DNA from: Cephalopachus bancanus
Lineage: Eukaryota; Chordata; Mammalia; Primates; Tarsiidae
DNA length: 64,000 bases
Direction of reading: 5' to 3'
Assembly: GCA_027257055.1 (NCBI GenBank)
Contig: JAPVLO010000138.1
Span: forward strand, 124,001-188,000
Numbering within the stretch: position 1 is the stretch's first letter; every line of letters begins with the position of its first letter. Under the pieces are notes generated by a model. That model saw only the letters and a list, made by a program, of their open reading frames with translations, did not search any database and had not been told where the DNA came from. Made by a program: the position numbers and the translations under genes. Shown one piece after another: positions 12,241 to 25,456 of the stretch.

Positions 12241-12623
12241 GTGGTCCAGTGTTTGATACACCACCCTAGGCCTTCCTACAACACAGCTTCTAACAAAGCT
12301 AGGCTGCGCCGAACCTCTAGTAATGTAATTACTATATACCAGGGAAGTTGAGAAAAGCCTTAAATCTGCACGAGGTGTGCGCCCAGGTTGACTTTGAGGG
12401 GCTCGTACTGTGACTAAAGTTCTTGTGAGGTCATCCAGAACAAAACATGCCAGCAGGGCCCATGGTGGTTGCAAGTGTGCTAAATGTGTTCACGACAGGA
12501 CCATGTGTGTTTCCCTTATCGAAGAACAGAAAGTCACTGTGAAACTGTTGAAGACACAGGCACAGAGTCTGAAAGCAAAATTATTAAAAACTGAAGCTTG
12601 TTTGAATATTAAAAATAAAAAGA
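12241..12623 (+). pseudogene. RPL34: Processed pseudogene of ribosomal protein L34
   Basis: The sequence is intronless and matches RPL34, the 117-residue 60S ribosomal protein. Residues YNTASNKARLRRT lie near 12271-12312 in one frame. [19 protein letters not shown] and TQAQSLKAK follow at about 12440-12580 in a frame shifted by one. The start codon position reads GTG at 12241, a stop TGA lies at 12349-12351 after an indel, and the normal stop is lost. A 3'-UTR remnant runs to about 12623, where an Alu begins. It is clearly non-functional retroposed mRNA. Confidence 0.9.
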
Positions 12624-12909
<286 letters not shown>

Positions 12910-13247
12910 TTAGAAACATGGAGTATCTCAGGCCCTGCTCCAGGGCGACTGAACTGGAAGCTGCTTGTTAACTGGATCTTTGGTTTTCATTGTATATTAG
13001 CTTGAAATCAAATTACAGTAGCCAGTTTTGCTAACAACAACAACAAAAAAGAAAAATCAGTGGAGGACTCTTCACATCTCTGTGAATAAAAGATATAAGT
13101 ATATCAATGTGAACATTAGCATTTTTTCCCATGAGATCTGTGAAACACTCAGGTGAAAGCTATTATACAGATTAACTCTTCCTTAAGTGATAGTTCTTGG
13201 GTGTGTTCTAGCACTTTCTCTCCTTAGTATTCACTGATGCTTTCACC
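12910..13247. other. Unique AT-rich spacer between two Alus
   Basis: Nothing is recognised apart from a short CAACAACAACAAAAAAG run near 13034-13051. Confidence 0.5.
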
Positions 13248-13260
13248 TTTGCAAAGCAAT

Positions 13261-13555
13261 TTTTTTTTTCTTTTTTTTTTTTGAGTTGGAGTCTCACTCA
13301 GTCGCCCAGACTGGAGTGCAGTGGCAACTCCCGGCCACTGCAGCCTCGACCGCTGGGCTCCAGCGATCCTTCCGCCTCAGCCTTCCGAGTAGCCGGAATT
13401 ACAGGCACGCGCTACCACGCCCGGCTGATTTTTTGATTTATTGTAGAGATGAGGTCTCGCTGCCCAGGCGGGTCTCGAACCCGTGGGCTCAGGCAATTCC
13501 ACTCACCTCAGCCTCCCAAAGGCGCGGGATTACAGGCTGAACCACCGAGCCCGGC
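13261..13555 (-). mobile_element. Full-length antisense Alu with target-site duplication
   Basis: Poly(T) at about 13261-13282 leads into the reverse complement of a young-subfamily Alu ending CCGAGCCCGGC. The target-site duplication TTTGCAAAGCAAT lies at 13248-13260 and 13556-13568, possibly extended by T residues. The 84-codon frame across it (13286-13540) is Alu-derived. Confidence 0.95.
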
Positions 13556-13568
13556 TTTGCAAAGCAAT

Positions 13569-13838
13569 TTTTTAGACAGGGTCATCTGCTAAAGAAATGC
13601 AGTACCAATTCATCACAAATGAGCATGGACTGTGTGAAACAGTTGAAAGAACTCAGGATGGACAGTCAGAAGAAATGTTTTATTGTCTTAACTCTATTTT
13701 CCATGTTTTAAAAATATATATGCCTTAGTTAAAACTTAAACACTTTATAATTTCAGAGTCTTAGTTTCTTCTCATTTAAAATGAAGGAATGGATTTGAAT
13801 TAGACTGCATCTAATGTGTTCAGTTATAACATTTTCAG
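13569..13838. other. Unique AT-rich sequence
   Basis: No recognisable element or coding frame. Confidence 0.5.
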
Positions 13839-14140
13839 CAGACGTGGTGGCTCAGCCTGTAATCCCAGTGCTTTGGGAGTCTGAGGCTAGAGGATTGCCT
13901 GAACCTGGGTTTTCGAGACCAACCTGGACAACTTGGCAAGACCTTGTCCCTACAATAAATCACAAAAATTAGCTGGGTGTGGTGGTGTGCGTCTGTAGTT
14001 CCAGCTACTTGGAAGGCTGAGGTGGAAGGATCACCTAAGCCCAGCAAGTTGAGTGAACATGTCACTGTACCTCAGCCTGGGCAACAAAGAATGAGACTCC
14101 AACTCAAAAATAAATTAAATCAAATCAAATCAAAAATCAC
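13839..14140 (+). mobile_element. Alu dimer, intermediate age, shortened right arm
   Basis: It starts with a CAGACGTGGTGGCTCAGCC-like 5' end, so the one-base-shorter A-box form is present. The B-box region reads GGGTTTTCGAGACCAACC, lacking the completed stem of younger copies. The right monomer is missing part of its middle (AGTTGAGTGAACATGTCACT). The tail is AAATC-rich. It looks like a precursor-type subfamily. Confidence 0.9.
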
Positions 14141-14259
14141 AAGGAAAGTTTTTATTCATGTTTAATTATAAGTACATAGTGAAATCTTGATGCAAACAGG
14201 GTTTCACAGACATAAAAAAGATAAGAAACTTAACATGGAAGATATGAGGTCTGGATTAA

Positions 14260-14390
14260 TGCAAACGTAGATATAAATCCAAGCCCTGCCATTTACAAAA
14301 CATTATTTGTCACTAAGCAACTTACTTTGCTGTTGCACTTAATGTTTCCTCAGGGCTGTTATGAGAATTAAATAAAATTATATGGGTGAT
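14260..14390 (+). mobile_element. MIR SINE fragment
   Basis: AATCCAAGCCCTGCCATTTAC is followed by ACTAAGCAACTTACTTTGC and then CCTCAGGGCTGTTATGAGAA, in MIR order. It is diverged. Confidence 0.6.
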
Positions 14391-14819
14391 ATATTCCCCC
14401 TAATAAAGTGCATTACATGAAAGATCATTAATAATGGCTATTATAATTACTTTTCATCTTTTATAGCTAAAATAGCAAAACAGTAAAAATGTTTTTATTG
14501 ACAATATTTCTGAGACTGTTGCACTTAGATTTGAATATTCATTATTCTCCAGAGCATTGGTATCTATGATATATAGAGTGACTAAATTTAAAATATCTTC
14601 ATAGCCTTGAGGAATATTCAACAGGTAGTCAAATAGGTCTCTAATTAAAAAATTTCTTAAACTGAATATATTCTTTTGGTGTGTTCTTGATACTAGAGTG
14701 GCAGTTGATTAAATTGGTTCTAAGTTACTGATATTATTTGCTAACTTCATACAGATGCCAAGGGAAAGAAAGAAATAAAATGTGTAGACCTGTGGTGTTA
14801 GGGAAGTCTCAGTAAATTA

Positions 14820-14965
14820 AAACGTGAGGGTTGAAAAAAAATCCATAACCTGGCTGAACTTGCCAAATTTAAGAATGACTTGGTCTGGGATCGTTCTCAG
14901 GCATCAGGTTTTAAAAGTTTCTGGGTAATTCTGTTTGTACAACTAGGTTTGAAAGTCTCTGGTAC
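14820..14965 (+). mobile_element. MER5-like hAT fragment
   Basis: The right-hand part reads GGCATCAGGTTTTAAAAG, then GGGTAATTCTG, then CAACTAGGTTTGAAAGTCTC. This resembles the 3' half of MER5A ending in its TTTGAGAACCACTG-type terminal repeat. The left boundary is unclear. Confidence 0.5.
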
Positions 14966-15514
14966 AGATAAGCTCTTGAATTCATTGTTGGCAAATGCTA
15001 TAAAAGAACAGAATATATTGACAGATTTCTTAAACAGATGAAATTCAAACCCTGTCAACAACTCTAACGTGAATACACTTATTATGCACAAACATGCTCA
15101 CCCGTCAAATCGAAGGAAATACTTGGTAAAATCCAAACAGCACATTCACAATGAAAAAAACATCTAAACAACAGCAGAAAAAGTCATCTAAGGATAATCA
15201 TTGATTTGCAACATATCAATTTTTGACATGTTTTGCTGTTATGGGATCTGCCTACCTACTTCATGTAGTGTCACGGAAACTTCCTTTTTAAAGACATGTT
15301 TTATGCAGTCTTCTGTATTCCACAAACTCAGTATATACATCAGGGCAGTCATAACAATTATTCGTTAAATGATCACATTAGAATATATTCACATTGTCAT
15401 CTTTGATATTAGTTACTATTTAAATATAAAATCTGTTTCTCAAAGATGTAATACCATTTGGATTTGTGATTTGGATTTTGTTCCTCTCTTATTAACATGT
15501 GTTACACTAGGTAT

Positions 15515-15734
15515 CCAGGGACATGAAGATGGGAATAACAGACACTGGGGATGCCTAAAGGGAGGAAAAGGGAAGTGGGAGAGGATTGAAAAACTACCAG
15601 TTGGGTACCATGTTCACTATTTGGGTGACAGGTTCAATAGAAACCCAAGCCTCACCATCACACAGTGGACTCATGTAACATGGATCCCTGAATCTAGTTA
15701 AAACAACAACAACAACAACAAAACAACAAAAAAC
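15515..15734 (+). mobile_element. 5'-truncated L1 3' end with (AAC)n tail
   Basis: About 220 bp of primate L1 3' UTR: ACATGAAGATGGGAATAACA, the CACTGGGGATGCCTA segment, TTGGGTACCATGTTCACTAT, GCATCACACA-like CCATCACACAGTGG, and a CCTGAATCTAG end. The tail at 15698-15734 is an AAC-rich derivative of poly(A). It retains no coding capacity. The 110-codon frame over it is incidental. Confidence 0.85.
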
Positions 15735-15999
15735 TTATGTTACAATGTTCATAATTGTCCATACTTAAATGTTTAAAGTTGATCAAGATGTCGTTGTCTG
15801 TTTACAGATAGCAAGAATCAGAAATGACAAACTGGAATAAAACAGATTTGATGTAGCAAATTGTTGTCACTAATGGCTGCTGAACAAGAGCATTGAATCA
15901 CCTCCTTTGATTAACAGATGTCTTAAAGATGGATTCTTTTTTTTTTTTTGCAGAAGCTTTAAGTTGTGGGTTGTTTTTCAATATATTATTTTTAATAAA
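15735..15999. other. Unique AT-rich sequence
   Basis: Nothing is recognised. A T-run occurs at about 15937-15949. Confidence 0.5.
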
Positions 16000-16163
16000 T
16001 TTTTTTTTTTTTTTGAGTCGGAGTCTCACTCTGTCGCCCAGACTGGAGTGCAGTGGCCGCTCCCGGCCACCGCAGCCTTGACCTGCCGGGCTCCGGCGAT
16101 CCTTCCGCCTCAGCCTTCTGAGTAGCCGGAATTACAGGCGCGTGCTACCATGCCCAGCTGATT
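16000..16163 (-). mobile_element. Solo right-monomer Alu, antisense
   Basis: Poly(T) at 16000-16014 is followed by the complete right monomer of the young subfamily. It ends precisely at the monomer start (reverse complement of AATCAGCTGGGCATGGTAGC). The left monomer is absent. 5' truncation during retroposition at the A-rich linker is the simplest cause. Confidence 0.88.
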
Positions 16164-17238
16164 AATAATATTTTTACTGCAGGATATTTTTTCTCCAAAA
16201 TAGGTATTAGACATTTTTCAAAAGGCTTTTCTCTTAAAATATAGGTGGATTGATTAATCTTAAATTAGTCCAGCAAACATTTCTTATAGGATATTTGAAT
16301 GGAAATTATAATATTCTTTCTTTTTCTCTCTGCTGTTTGTGTGTGTGCCTATGCACATGTGTAAAAACTCTGGAGAGAGGCATTATTTGATTGTAAATCT
16401 GTAAATTTTGTGAAGTGCAAATCTTGTTTGTTCAGGAAATCAGGAAATGTATTATATATTTAGTAGACAAGAAAAAAAACTAGACTAAATACATAAAATT
16501 AGAATCTCTCTAATCCAACATAATATTTAAAAAAATAAAAAAGGGACACAAATATATATGTATGCATGTACATGAGTGTGTGTGTGTGTGTGTGTGTGTG
16601 CGCACGCGCGCGTGTGTATATGTATCTGTTTATAGTGCATATGCTCAATTAATTTTGAAATCTCTTTGCTATGTCTAATTTTTTTGATAAAATGATCTTA
16701 ATGGTAATATTAGTGTTTGCATCTGATTATGTATAGATTCAGATTAGAATTTCAGTTCACTACTCTTGCTTAAGCCTGTGAACTGATATTTTAATATAAC
16801 ACTTAAAGCTAAGGATCAAGAAAGTTTTTTTAAAACTATGTTTTTGTAAAGTCTTGTGGATTCACCTTGGAAAATAAAGTGAAGGATATCAGAGAATGAT
16901 TTTTTGTGTGATGCTTTTCTTTGTGTACGTATTCTTTAATTTATTGTTTCAAGAATGATAACTGACAGTTCTTTGCACTCATATCTCACCATGCTACTTT
17001 AATTTCAGTAATTCTTTATTTCTGTCTTTCTGATTTCCTGTGTCACACTCCCAAAGATTCCAATTCAATATTCATGAGGCATTTTTATTCTCCTCTGACT
17101 TTTACTGGTGCTAAAAACAAGTATTGGTTTTATTCCTGCTTAAAACATCCTGAAATATATCCTAATCACAAAATGAAGAACACATTTACTTTGAGGTTAT
17201 ATTTTGGTAAATGAAAATGCTTTGTTTAAAAGATTTAA
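16164..17238. other. AT-rich unique sequence with a TG/CG microsatellite
   Basis: No gene or interspersed repeat is recognised. The microsatellite at 16575-16618 is listed separately. Confidence 0.5.
16575..16618. repeat. (TG)n-(CG)n alternating purine-pyrimidine microsatellite
   Basis: A run of TG dinucleotides passes into GCGCACGCGCGCG and back to TG. It is entirely alternating purine-pyrimidine, the class of sequence that can adopt Z-DNA. The CpGs in an otherwise CpG-poor region are notable. Confidence 0.95.
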
Positions 17239-17446
17239 GCCTGGGCAGGCGAGACCTCATCTGTACAATAAAAAAATCAAAAAAATAGCTAGGCGTGGTA
17301 GCGTGCACCTGCAATCCCGGCTACTCAGAAGGCTGAGGCGGAAGGCTCGCCGGAGCCCGGCAGGTTGAGGCTGCGGTGGCCGGGAGCGGCCACTGCACTC
17401 CAGTCTGGGTGACAGAGTGAGACTCCAACTCCATAAAAAAAAAAAA
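17239..17446 (+). mobile_element. 5'-truncated Alu, young subfamily
   Basis: The copy begins inside the left monomer at GCCTGGGCAGGCGAGACC and contains the whole right monomer, with GTGGCCGGGAGCGGCCAC. It ends ACTCCAACTCC plus a poly(A) of 13. No clear target-site duplication was found. Confidence 0.92.
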
Positions 17447-20400
17447 AGTGAGTATTTCTAAATTAAATCCTACCATGCTTCTGACTTTCATAGCATTGCA
17501 AGAGAAACAGTTTCTTTAGGAAACTTTATCTCTCCAGGATAGTATTTGAAAGAAAAAAAAAACTTGTCATTAAACACGTAGAGTGATCATTGTTAGTCAG
17601 GGACCCTCCGAGAGAGACCATTTATGAAGAGGTGTACTCAACAGTACAGCTTGCGTCAGGGATGCATAAAAATGGCGGACATGTACCTACATTTAGATAT
17701 AGAGATATAGATGTATTCTATCAGAGCTTCATATTGTTGATAACAACTGGCAATACTAGAGGTGCATTCAATATTTGCTTATTTAAATGAGACAGGGATG
17801 GGATATCATTTACACATTTGGTCAAAATGATTAGTTTGTCATTAAAGACTAAACAAGACAGACATGTCAACATCTGGAGTACTCCTAAATAGTCTGTTTC
17901 CTTAAGGTCTGTTCAAGAATGCATCTGGGTAGTGGTAGCTCATAGCCTGTGAATCAGTCATGGTTAACAGTCATGGACAATCTAACCAAACACCTCTAAA
18001 CTGGGCTTTATTGACTTTTGTATTCACCCAATCTAATGATATACTATATCTCCGGCATATTGGTGAAACTGTAAATAGCAAAGATAAAGATAATGTGGAA
18101 TAAAATACAACTTACTCATATTTGTTATTGGAATATAAGTTTTATAATATATATCTGAATAAACATTTGCTGATTTGCATAACTGCAAACTATCTTTCTG
18201 TCAGAATCATACCCTGCAACTGAGAGTGATAACATTAAGTCTTTTTGCAGGGCTTTTTAAAAAAATACGTTATCAGAAAAAAAAAATCCAAGAAATACTA
18301 GTATCAATGGACAGTTCCTAGCTAAAAAGTTACATACACATTTCTCTCTCTCTGTCACACACTCACACACCCGTGTTCTATCCAGAACCTTGTTTTCAGT
18401 ATATGACTTGTTTCCAAACTTCTAGTCCTTTACTATTAATAGCTAATTTTTTCAAAGTAAAATAAATCTTGAAATAAAAGAAATCAACATTTAGCTTTAA
18501 TATTCTACCTTTAAACCTAAGCCTATCAAAGCAAAAAAGAAAAAAAAGAGAGAGAAAACAATCTGACCAACATTTTCCATCACTCTTTTTTACCATTATT
18601 AAAAACACCAGTACCTAAATATTTATTCTCATTCTGATTTTAAGTAAATAGAAAATATTTAAAATAAACTAGAGCGACATAAAGGATAGGGCTAATAAAA
18701 CATGGAGACTTCTCAATTATTTGTGTTTTTAAATAGTTTTCACTTATTTTTATTTGACAGTGCTTTTTAAAAAGCTAATAATAAATGATATAATTATATA
18801 ATTAACTGATTAATTAAGACAAGGGACAAAATGCAATAATATAATATTTTAAGTTTTCAAAAATGTATAAATATAACATCTTATTTTCCTTTCAGTTTTT
18901 AAATACTCAGAACTTTAAATATGATGACTGAGGACGTTTACTATGAAATGAAAATTTAGAAAATTCTGATCCCTAGTACTAATTATCCTGGTGTGGCTTA
19001 TGGAATTGTTTCAAAATCAAATGTCAGTCTTATGAATCATATCAGAAGTACACAGAGATTATTTAAACACAAAATTTTTCATTTTCTGTGAATTGACTAT
19101 GAATTACATACAATCTGATTTAGATTGAGACATCTTTTAGAAATTGAAGAGTCTAAAAGTAAAATCCAAAGGAAATTGAATAAGTAACATAGTATTCAGG
19201 AGCTCTTGTTGACCTGATGTAAACTCAAGTAGATTTGCAAGCATAATATAACATTGACTGTAATGCTGTATTATTAAATAATGATTTTTAATATTCTTAT
19301 ATAACTGCAATGTTAATTTAAAAACAAACTTTGAAATGCTTGTTTCATACCTTCTAAAATAAAACTAATTTAATTTCTGAGTCATGGAAAATGCATGTTA
19401 TTTTTCTATCAAACTTTCATAAGCTTTTGATGGAAATTTAATTACACTGAATCGTCTTAACTAATAATTTAATTTTTTTTAGATGACTTGATTTAAATCA
19501 AATTCATTCTAAATGGGGGTATATGTTTTCTGAATTTAATCTTTAATGATTCAAAGCAGGAAAATCAAATAAAAGTCTTTAGTGTTATAATCAGCAAAAA
19601 GAGATTTTAGAAATACAGAGCTAATGCTATATACTAAATGTTGCAGACACAGACACAAGATGACATACCTCCCTCTGACTCTCAAACTTGTATATTTAGA
19701 AACATCTATGTTTTGGATCTTAAAATAGGATAAACTTACACAATTTGAATTATGAGATGTGAGGAAAGAAAAGAGAACGGATAATGGTGCACACTTTATG
19801 GGGACTCACTTTTTTTTAGTTGGTTTTAAAAAGAATTAATGAGGTGCCTTCTGGATAAAGGGAATTGTATTTGAAGTGGACTGTTTTATTAATATTTTGA
19901 AATGGAGTAAAGAGTTTTTTAAACTAGTCAATTATCTGAAAATGAGAACGGGAGTTCCGCCTTGACAAGCAGAAATGTCTTAAAATAAATACTGGGGGTG
20001 TATTAAAACTCATTAGAAAATGCATGGAAAAATTTTCCAGTTTCACTTGACAGCTCACTCTAACACAGTAGCAACTTCCTCCTGGGTGTTAGAATTAATT
20101 CTGCCACAAATATATTTAGTACGTTTCAGGTCCCCTCCCCGGTAGGTCCCTACACTTGATTCTTCAAGATACTGCTGTCTTTCTACATCTGGTGCTGTGT
20201 AGAGAAATGACGAGATATTGAAGGAAAACCGATTACTTTGGATGGTAGACATAATCGGCTCAATTGTGTTTGGTTTGACTTGTTTCTTTTCCCCAAGGAA
20301 TTCTCAGAGTTTCTTGCCTTTGCTAACCCTGCTCTAGGAAGAAAATTTGTATCAATTGGCATACATTGTTTCCAGTGTGAGATGCCCTCTCACTAATATT

Positions 20401-22079
20401 CCTGCTGTCACTCCTTCTCCGAAGTGTACTTTGTTTCATACCAATGAGAATTAAGATTTGGAGATTTTCTTTAAAGAGGGCTATTGGAAGAGGACGTATT
20501 CTGAAACTGGATGATTTACATGATTTTCACTTGGGCTTTCTTCTCTTCTTGCTTGATTTTGTCAAAGAATGCCCAAACGATCTACCTTTCCCTTCCTGTG
20601 ATCGTGTATTTTTTTCTGTGATAGGATTTTTTTGGACTTAAGCCTTAGTGAACATAAATGGAATTTTACGTATGCAAAATAATAAAACAGACTTTAAGAT
20701 ATTTTACCCTGAACTATAATTTGAAGTTGCAAAATACAACTGTAAATTTTCATATGCTTGTGATCAGAGTCATCATTTTTTCTTACGCTTGCCACCTTTT
20801 GGTCCTTTTGTTTAAAAATAAGAAGGGCTATTGTTCTTTGAGAACAGCCTTCTACTTCAGAAATGGTAGAGAAAATTTTAGAGACTATTTAGGTATATTG
20901 GCAATGATATATGTATATTGGCTCATGGCTGAGACCACATTGAAATGGTTTGACCATTCTCTCTTCTTTGCTAACTGATTGAATAACAGATAACGCCTAC
21001 TCTCCTAGAACAACGCAATACAGGTTCTACTGATTAAAACTGTCTTTTAAGAATTTTACAGGCACTGTGCAGATTTTCTCTCCACCAGTGGGCTTCATGA
21101 GTTGTGTGTTACTAACGGGATGTGTTTTTAAGAGCACTTACCTTTTATAATATCTTATCATATCAATAAAGTATAATAAAGGGGAAATTTGGAAATTTAT
21201 TCTTATTACTATAGACAGGAAATTTTAATGTAAAATTGCATCGCACACAGGGACGGTAAAGTGTAATAGATAATACAGATTTTTCCTTTCCTTGGGAGTG
21301 AGCAAACTTTTATTTATCATGGGAATAAATGAGACAATATTGCTTATAATCTGAAATAACTTTATCTGATGTTTTTGTCTAGGTAATTTGTATTTAATTT
21401 AGGTATTTTCGATGTATTTCATATAGGCCTACTGATTGGAATCAAGTTGACTATATGATATTTACTAAAAATACTGTAATTTAAGAATACTATGAGTTAG
21501 AATGCTCCATTTTAAAATACAGTGGGCTGATAGTCTGTTTTCAATTTAAAATTACTTTAATTAGCACTTGATAATCGAGGTTTAACTACTATTAATTGTT
21601 TCTCTCTTTTTAAATCATTTTTCTTTCTGGTCCTTTGATTTCTCATTTATAAAATAAATAGATTGAATAGAAAATCTAATGCACCTTCATGCTCTAAACT
21701 TCCTTGATTTGTAACTGTGCTTATAAACTGTATCAAGCTCATAATTAACATTTGCTCTCTCAAAGAATGATTTCAAATTATTTGAAGATCTAAATAAGAT
21801 TCCCCCCCGTCTCTTCAAAATCCATGTTTGCTGAATGTTGAAAGATTAGAACCTAATCTTAAAGTTCTTTGGTTATTCATCCTTCATCTATTCATGAGAA
21901 TGTCATCTAGGCCACAGAACGTGTGTACAGTTCATTCTGGGAAATTATTTGCATAGCAATCAACTTTACTTGTGTGTACTATAGAACTGGACACAGAACT
22001 TTGCTTTGGTCTAGATTTGGCACATGCTGAAAAAACATGTTGTTGATTTACATTCAACAACGACATTATTTTCTTTAAA
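17447..22079. other. Long AT-rich repeat-poor stretch
   Basis: More than 4.6 kb with no Alu, L1 or MIR that I recognise. Open frames such as 20658-20978 (106 codons, +) are low-complexity translations of AT-rich DNA with no domain. A TC/CACA-rich patch lies at 18342-18372. Alu insertions are frequent elsewhere in the window, so the absence here may be chance or local constraint. Confidence 0.5.
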
Positions 22080-22145
22080 CTGCAACAATTTATTAAGCAC
22101 CTATTTTGGTGGCATATAATGTTCTATGAGGGGGATGGACAAATA
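22080..22145 (-). mobile_element. Short L2 3'-end fragment, antisense
   Basis: TTTATTAAGCACCTATTTTG followed by GGCATATAATGTTCTATGA resembles the L2 3' terminus read backwards (TATTGAGCACCTACTATGTG type). It is short and diverged, so low confidence. Confidence 0.4.
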
Positions 22146-22747
22146 ATAAAAAGACTCATGCCTGTTTTGCTCTCATTGGGGTTTCCTTAGAGTGTATATA
22201 TTCATAGACATGAATGAGAGTGGTGGTGGTGCCAGACATTGGACAAGTTACTGAGCGGGCCACAAGGCCACAATAATTCAACCAACCAACCAACAAACAA
22301 ACAAGCAAGCAAAACTTCAGCCTCATAGAGGAGCTGGCAGACTGCTTCAGACCGGGTAGTCTGGAAAGTAAACCCTGAAGAAGGGCGACCCTCACCATCC
22401 TTTTTGAATGCTGAGAGCCAAAGAGATTGTGACCCTTCCTGAGGCACAGGTGGAAGAACAATCAGGAAAGGGTCATGTGGAAATTGTGTTTGGCTTTCCA
22501 TTGCCGATTGGCGGTCACAGTTCCTAAAGCTGATTCATCATTAGGGAGGGTGGATGGACCAAAATGAATGGACGCTCTAACTATGGATAAGACGTTGGAA
22601 TCTGCATATTTTAAAAAATGCCCACAGTGATATGATATCTGATCATGTTTGGGAACTGTTTGGGTTTTGAATCATTGACTGATGTCTTGACGCTATAACG
22701 TGGCACCAATCTTTTCTGCCTTACTTCCTATGATCAACGCATGAGCA

Positions 22748-22766
22748 ACACACACACACACACACA
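22748..22766. repeat. (CA)n microsatellite
   Basis: A short, essentially pure CA dinucleotide run of about nine units. Confidence 0.9.
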
Positions 22767-24561
22767 TACCATTATGATGCATATATCCCAGCATGCATGC
22801 TTCCTTACCAGGATGTTGAATGCTCTTCTGCCTGGAAGCCATGCTTTCTACCCTTCCAACTAAAACAACCTTCTCCTCTCCCCTGCTGTCCACTCTTTGA
22901 CCTGCCTGGTCCCTGGTGAAATCTCATTGTTTCTTCACAAACCAGCTAAGTCTTATCTATGTTGTGATGTCTTATACAGTGGCACAGGTGTTCAAATTCT
23001 CTTTTCCACCCACAGCATTCTTTGTGTGTCTTTATTACAACGTTTATGCCTTGTTATTTTCTTGGGTGTTTGTTAAGTAATTTTTCGATTCAAGTAGGTA
23101 AGCCTATGGAATTAGAGAACATAGGAGTGGGCCAGAGAAATTTTGTTCTGGTATGTCTCAAGAGTGGAAAACTCAAAGGTTTAAAACAATGAAAGTGAAT
23201 TCTAGGAAATTCTAATATAATAAATGTTATTTATTTTGCTAACTAAAAATTATAGTACACCTCATTCATAACCACATCTAATTTATCCTTAATAGAGTCC
23301 TCCCAACTACTTTATTGATGAGGTTGGGTGAGCAATTAATGAACTCTACTAAATAAGTAAAAAAATAACAAATATGAGTAATTTAATTAAAAAAATTATT
23401 TGACTCACCATTTGTACATATCTGTCTTTGCATTAGATGGAATGTTTCCTTGATATTTTATTTAAATTTAGGATGCTGTATAAGCTTTCTTCCTCATTTA
23501 GTCTATGTTGAATATTTTTCTCTAACATGATAATAGCTACCTTGATATTACTTGATTTCGAGATAACAGGCCTAGAATTCACACTGCTTTGCACTAGATT
23601 ATTTTGCTGCATTTTGTGAGCAAGTTCCTCCCATTTCTTCTGAAATTCAACCTCACATAGAGCCCAATGTCACAGCCAGTGTTTTTATCCGAATATAGTT
23701 AAGCTGAATTGGTTAGATTTGTTTATTGATTTTTTAAACTAGTGATACTTACTTACTGAATTCAGGGTAAATCGTCTTTGTGAATATTCTATAAACTTCC
23801 TTAATCTAGTTTAACCTCGAGGTGTATTTTACAGACTAAGCCATCAATTCTTATGATGTTCCACACTTGTTTCTTCTTGTTTATTATTGTTTCTCTTATC
23901 CTTTGTATTCCCTTAAGATCTTGCAGTGCTATGGGGGAGATTTTTCATTTTCATAGTCCTAGATTAGTATTATTTGATATATAAGAAAATAGTGTTTTGA
24001 TTTAATTTAGCAAATATAAGTAAGCTTAAGAAAATGTTTATATAAAAATTCTATTTTTAAGATTGATATACTAGTAAATTTATATTTTAAAATATTTGTA
24101 TTCACTGATTGTACTTGCTTGAATTTGTCTAACAGCAATTTATGTCTGAATTTTCATGACATTACATATTTTTTCAAAGTATCACTTGTTTTACAAAAGT
24201 TCAACTAATATTGTTGGTGCTGCTTATGATATTTTAGAAGCAATATGCATCTAAATAATTCTGTGTTTGCATATGTGTGTGCATTTTTTTGTTTACATAT
24301 TTTGAGACCGATGCATGCTAAAGAATCCTTTTCAAGAAGGAGCAACAAAGTATTGGTTTTTGATTATAATTTGAAGTATTGGCTTTCGAACCTTTTTATA
24401 GTAAGAGTTTTAATAGAAACAATTATTTTATTTATGCTTGGAAGCTTATGGGAAATATTCATTATTCTCTGCTTTTATGAAAAACACGTAAAGAAAAGGA
24501 GTCCCTTAATGATTTTACCTATTGCAGTAGAAACTGTAACATCTGGCAGTACAGTAGCCCA

Positions 24562-24588
24562 CTTTTTATTTTATTTTATTTTGTTTTA
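24562..24588. repeat. (TTTTA)n short tandem run
   Basis: TTTTATTTTATTTTATTTTG-type repeat of about five units. It has no Alu or L1 body attached on either side, so it is not obviously a retroposon tail. Confidence 0.7.
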
Positions 24589-25456
24589 GGTGGCTTGGTT
24601 ACCACTATAAAAGTATCAATACCCAATCACAAGAGTCTTGTTTTGTTTTTATTCAAGTTCGTCAACGTATCTTCATTTCCATTTACTGTCTTCTTTAGGT
24701 GCTTGTACCAATTAATTATTTCCCATCGAGGGAAACCAATTTCTGCATTGTGGACAGAATCAAAGCTGCAATTTTCAATAATGTGAGAAATAAATAAAAT
24801 ATATGTGAACCATCTTTGCACAAGGCAATAGGACATGGATTTTTATTTGACCATTTTTACCAGCAAATATCCTCTTGAGAATTGTGTGTCTATTTCTTTT
24901 TCTTTTATGTTTTTTTTTGGGGGGGGGAGAGTGCAGGTAGGTAAAGTTGATGCAGGTCAGCAAACTGCCCCCAAACAATTATAGATGCTCATGGAAATAA
25001 AATACATCTTTGTTTTCCTAGATACTATGTTTAAAGCAGACCTTAGGGAATCATTTTCATGGCTAGCTATTGAGCAAACCTTCAATTATACTATTTTCTG
25101 ACAGTTTAGCAATGGAGAAATTGTGGCAGGAATATCTACTTACCTATTGATTCCCCCTCTACACAAAACTGTGCTAACATTCATCAGTCCATTTATCCCA
25201 CTGTCTATCTGTCCATCATTTCCCCAGCCAAGGGTCAGGAAATGCACGGGCATAAAGCTGATGGAACTGGAACAATAGCAGCAGCAAAAATGGACTCCAG
25301 GCACACAGACTTGGGACTTAGTGAGCTGCAGGATCAGTCTACCAATCTACATCCCTGGAGTGCTCCACAGTTTAAAGTGGATCTGGACGTTCACATTAAG
25401 ACTGGGAAAGACAAAGTTAGGATTTAGTATACTAAGGAAATAAGAAATAATCCCTG

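Larger units (their letters stand above)
22146..25440. other. Mostly unique AT-rich sequence
   Basis: Holds a (CA)n run at 22748-22766 and a TTTTA-rich run at 24562-24588. A T-run abutting a 9-base G-run lies at about 24910-24927. A weak L2-like stretch may lie at 22810-23070 but is too diverged to call. The overlapping 99-114 codon frames near 22156-22501 and 24245-24589 have no recognisable domain. Confidence 0.45.

Noticed and set aside
22810..23070. Possible L2 sense fragment
   Set aside because: A few motif-like words but no stretch I can align with confidence by eye.
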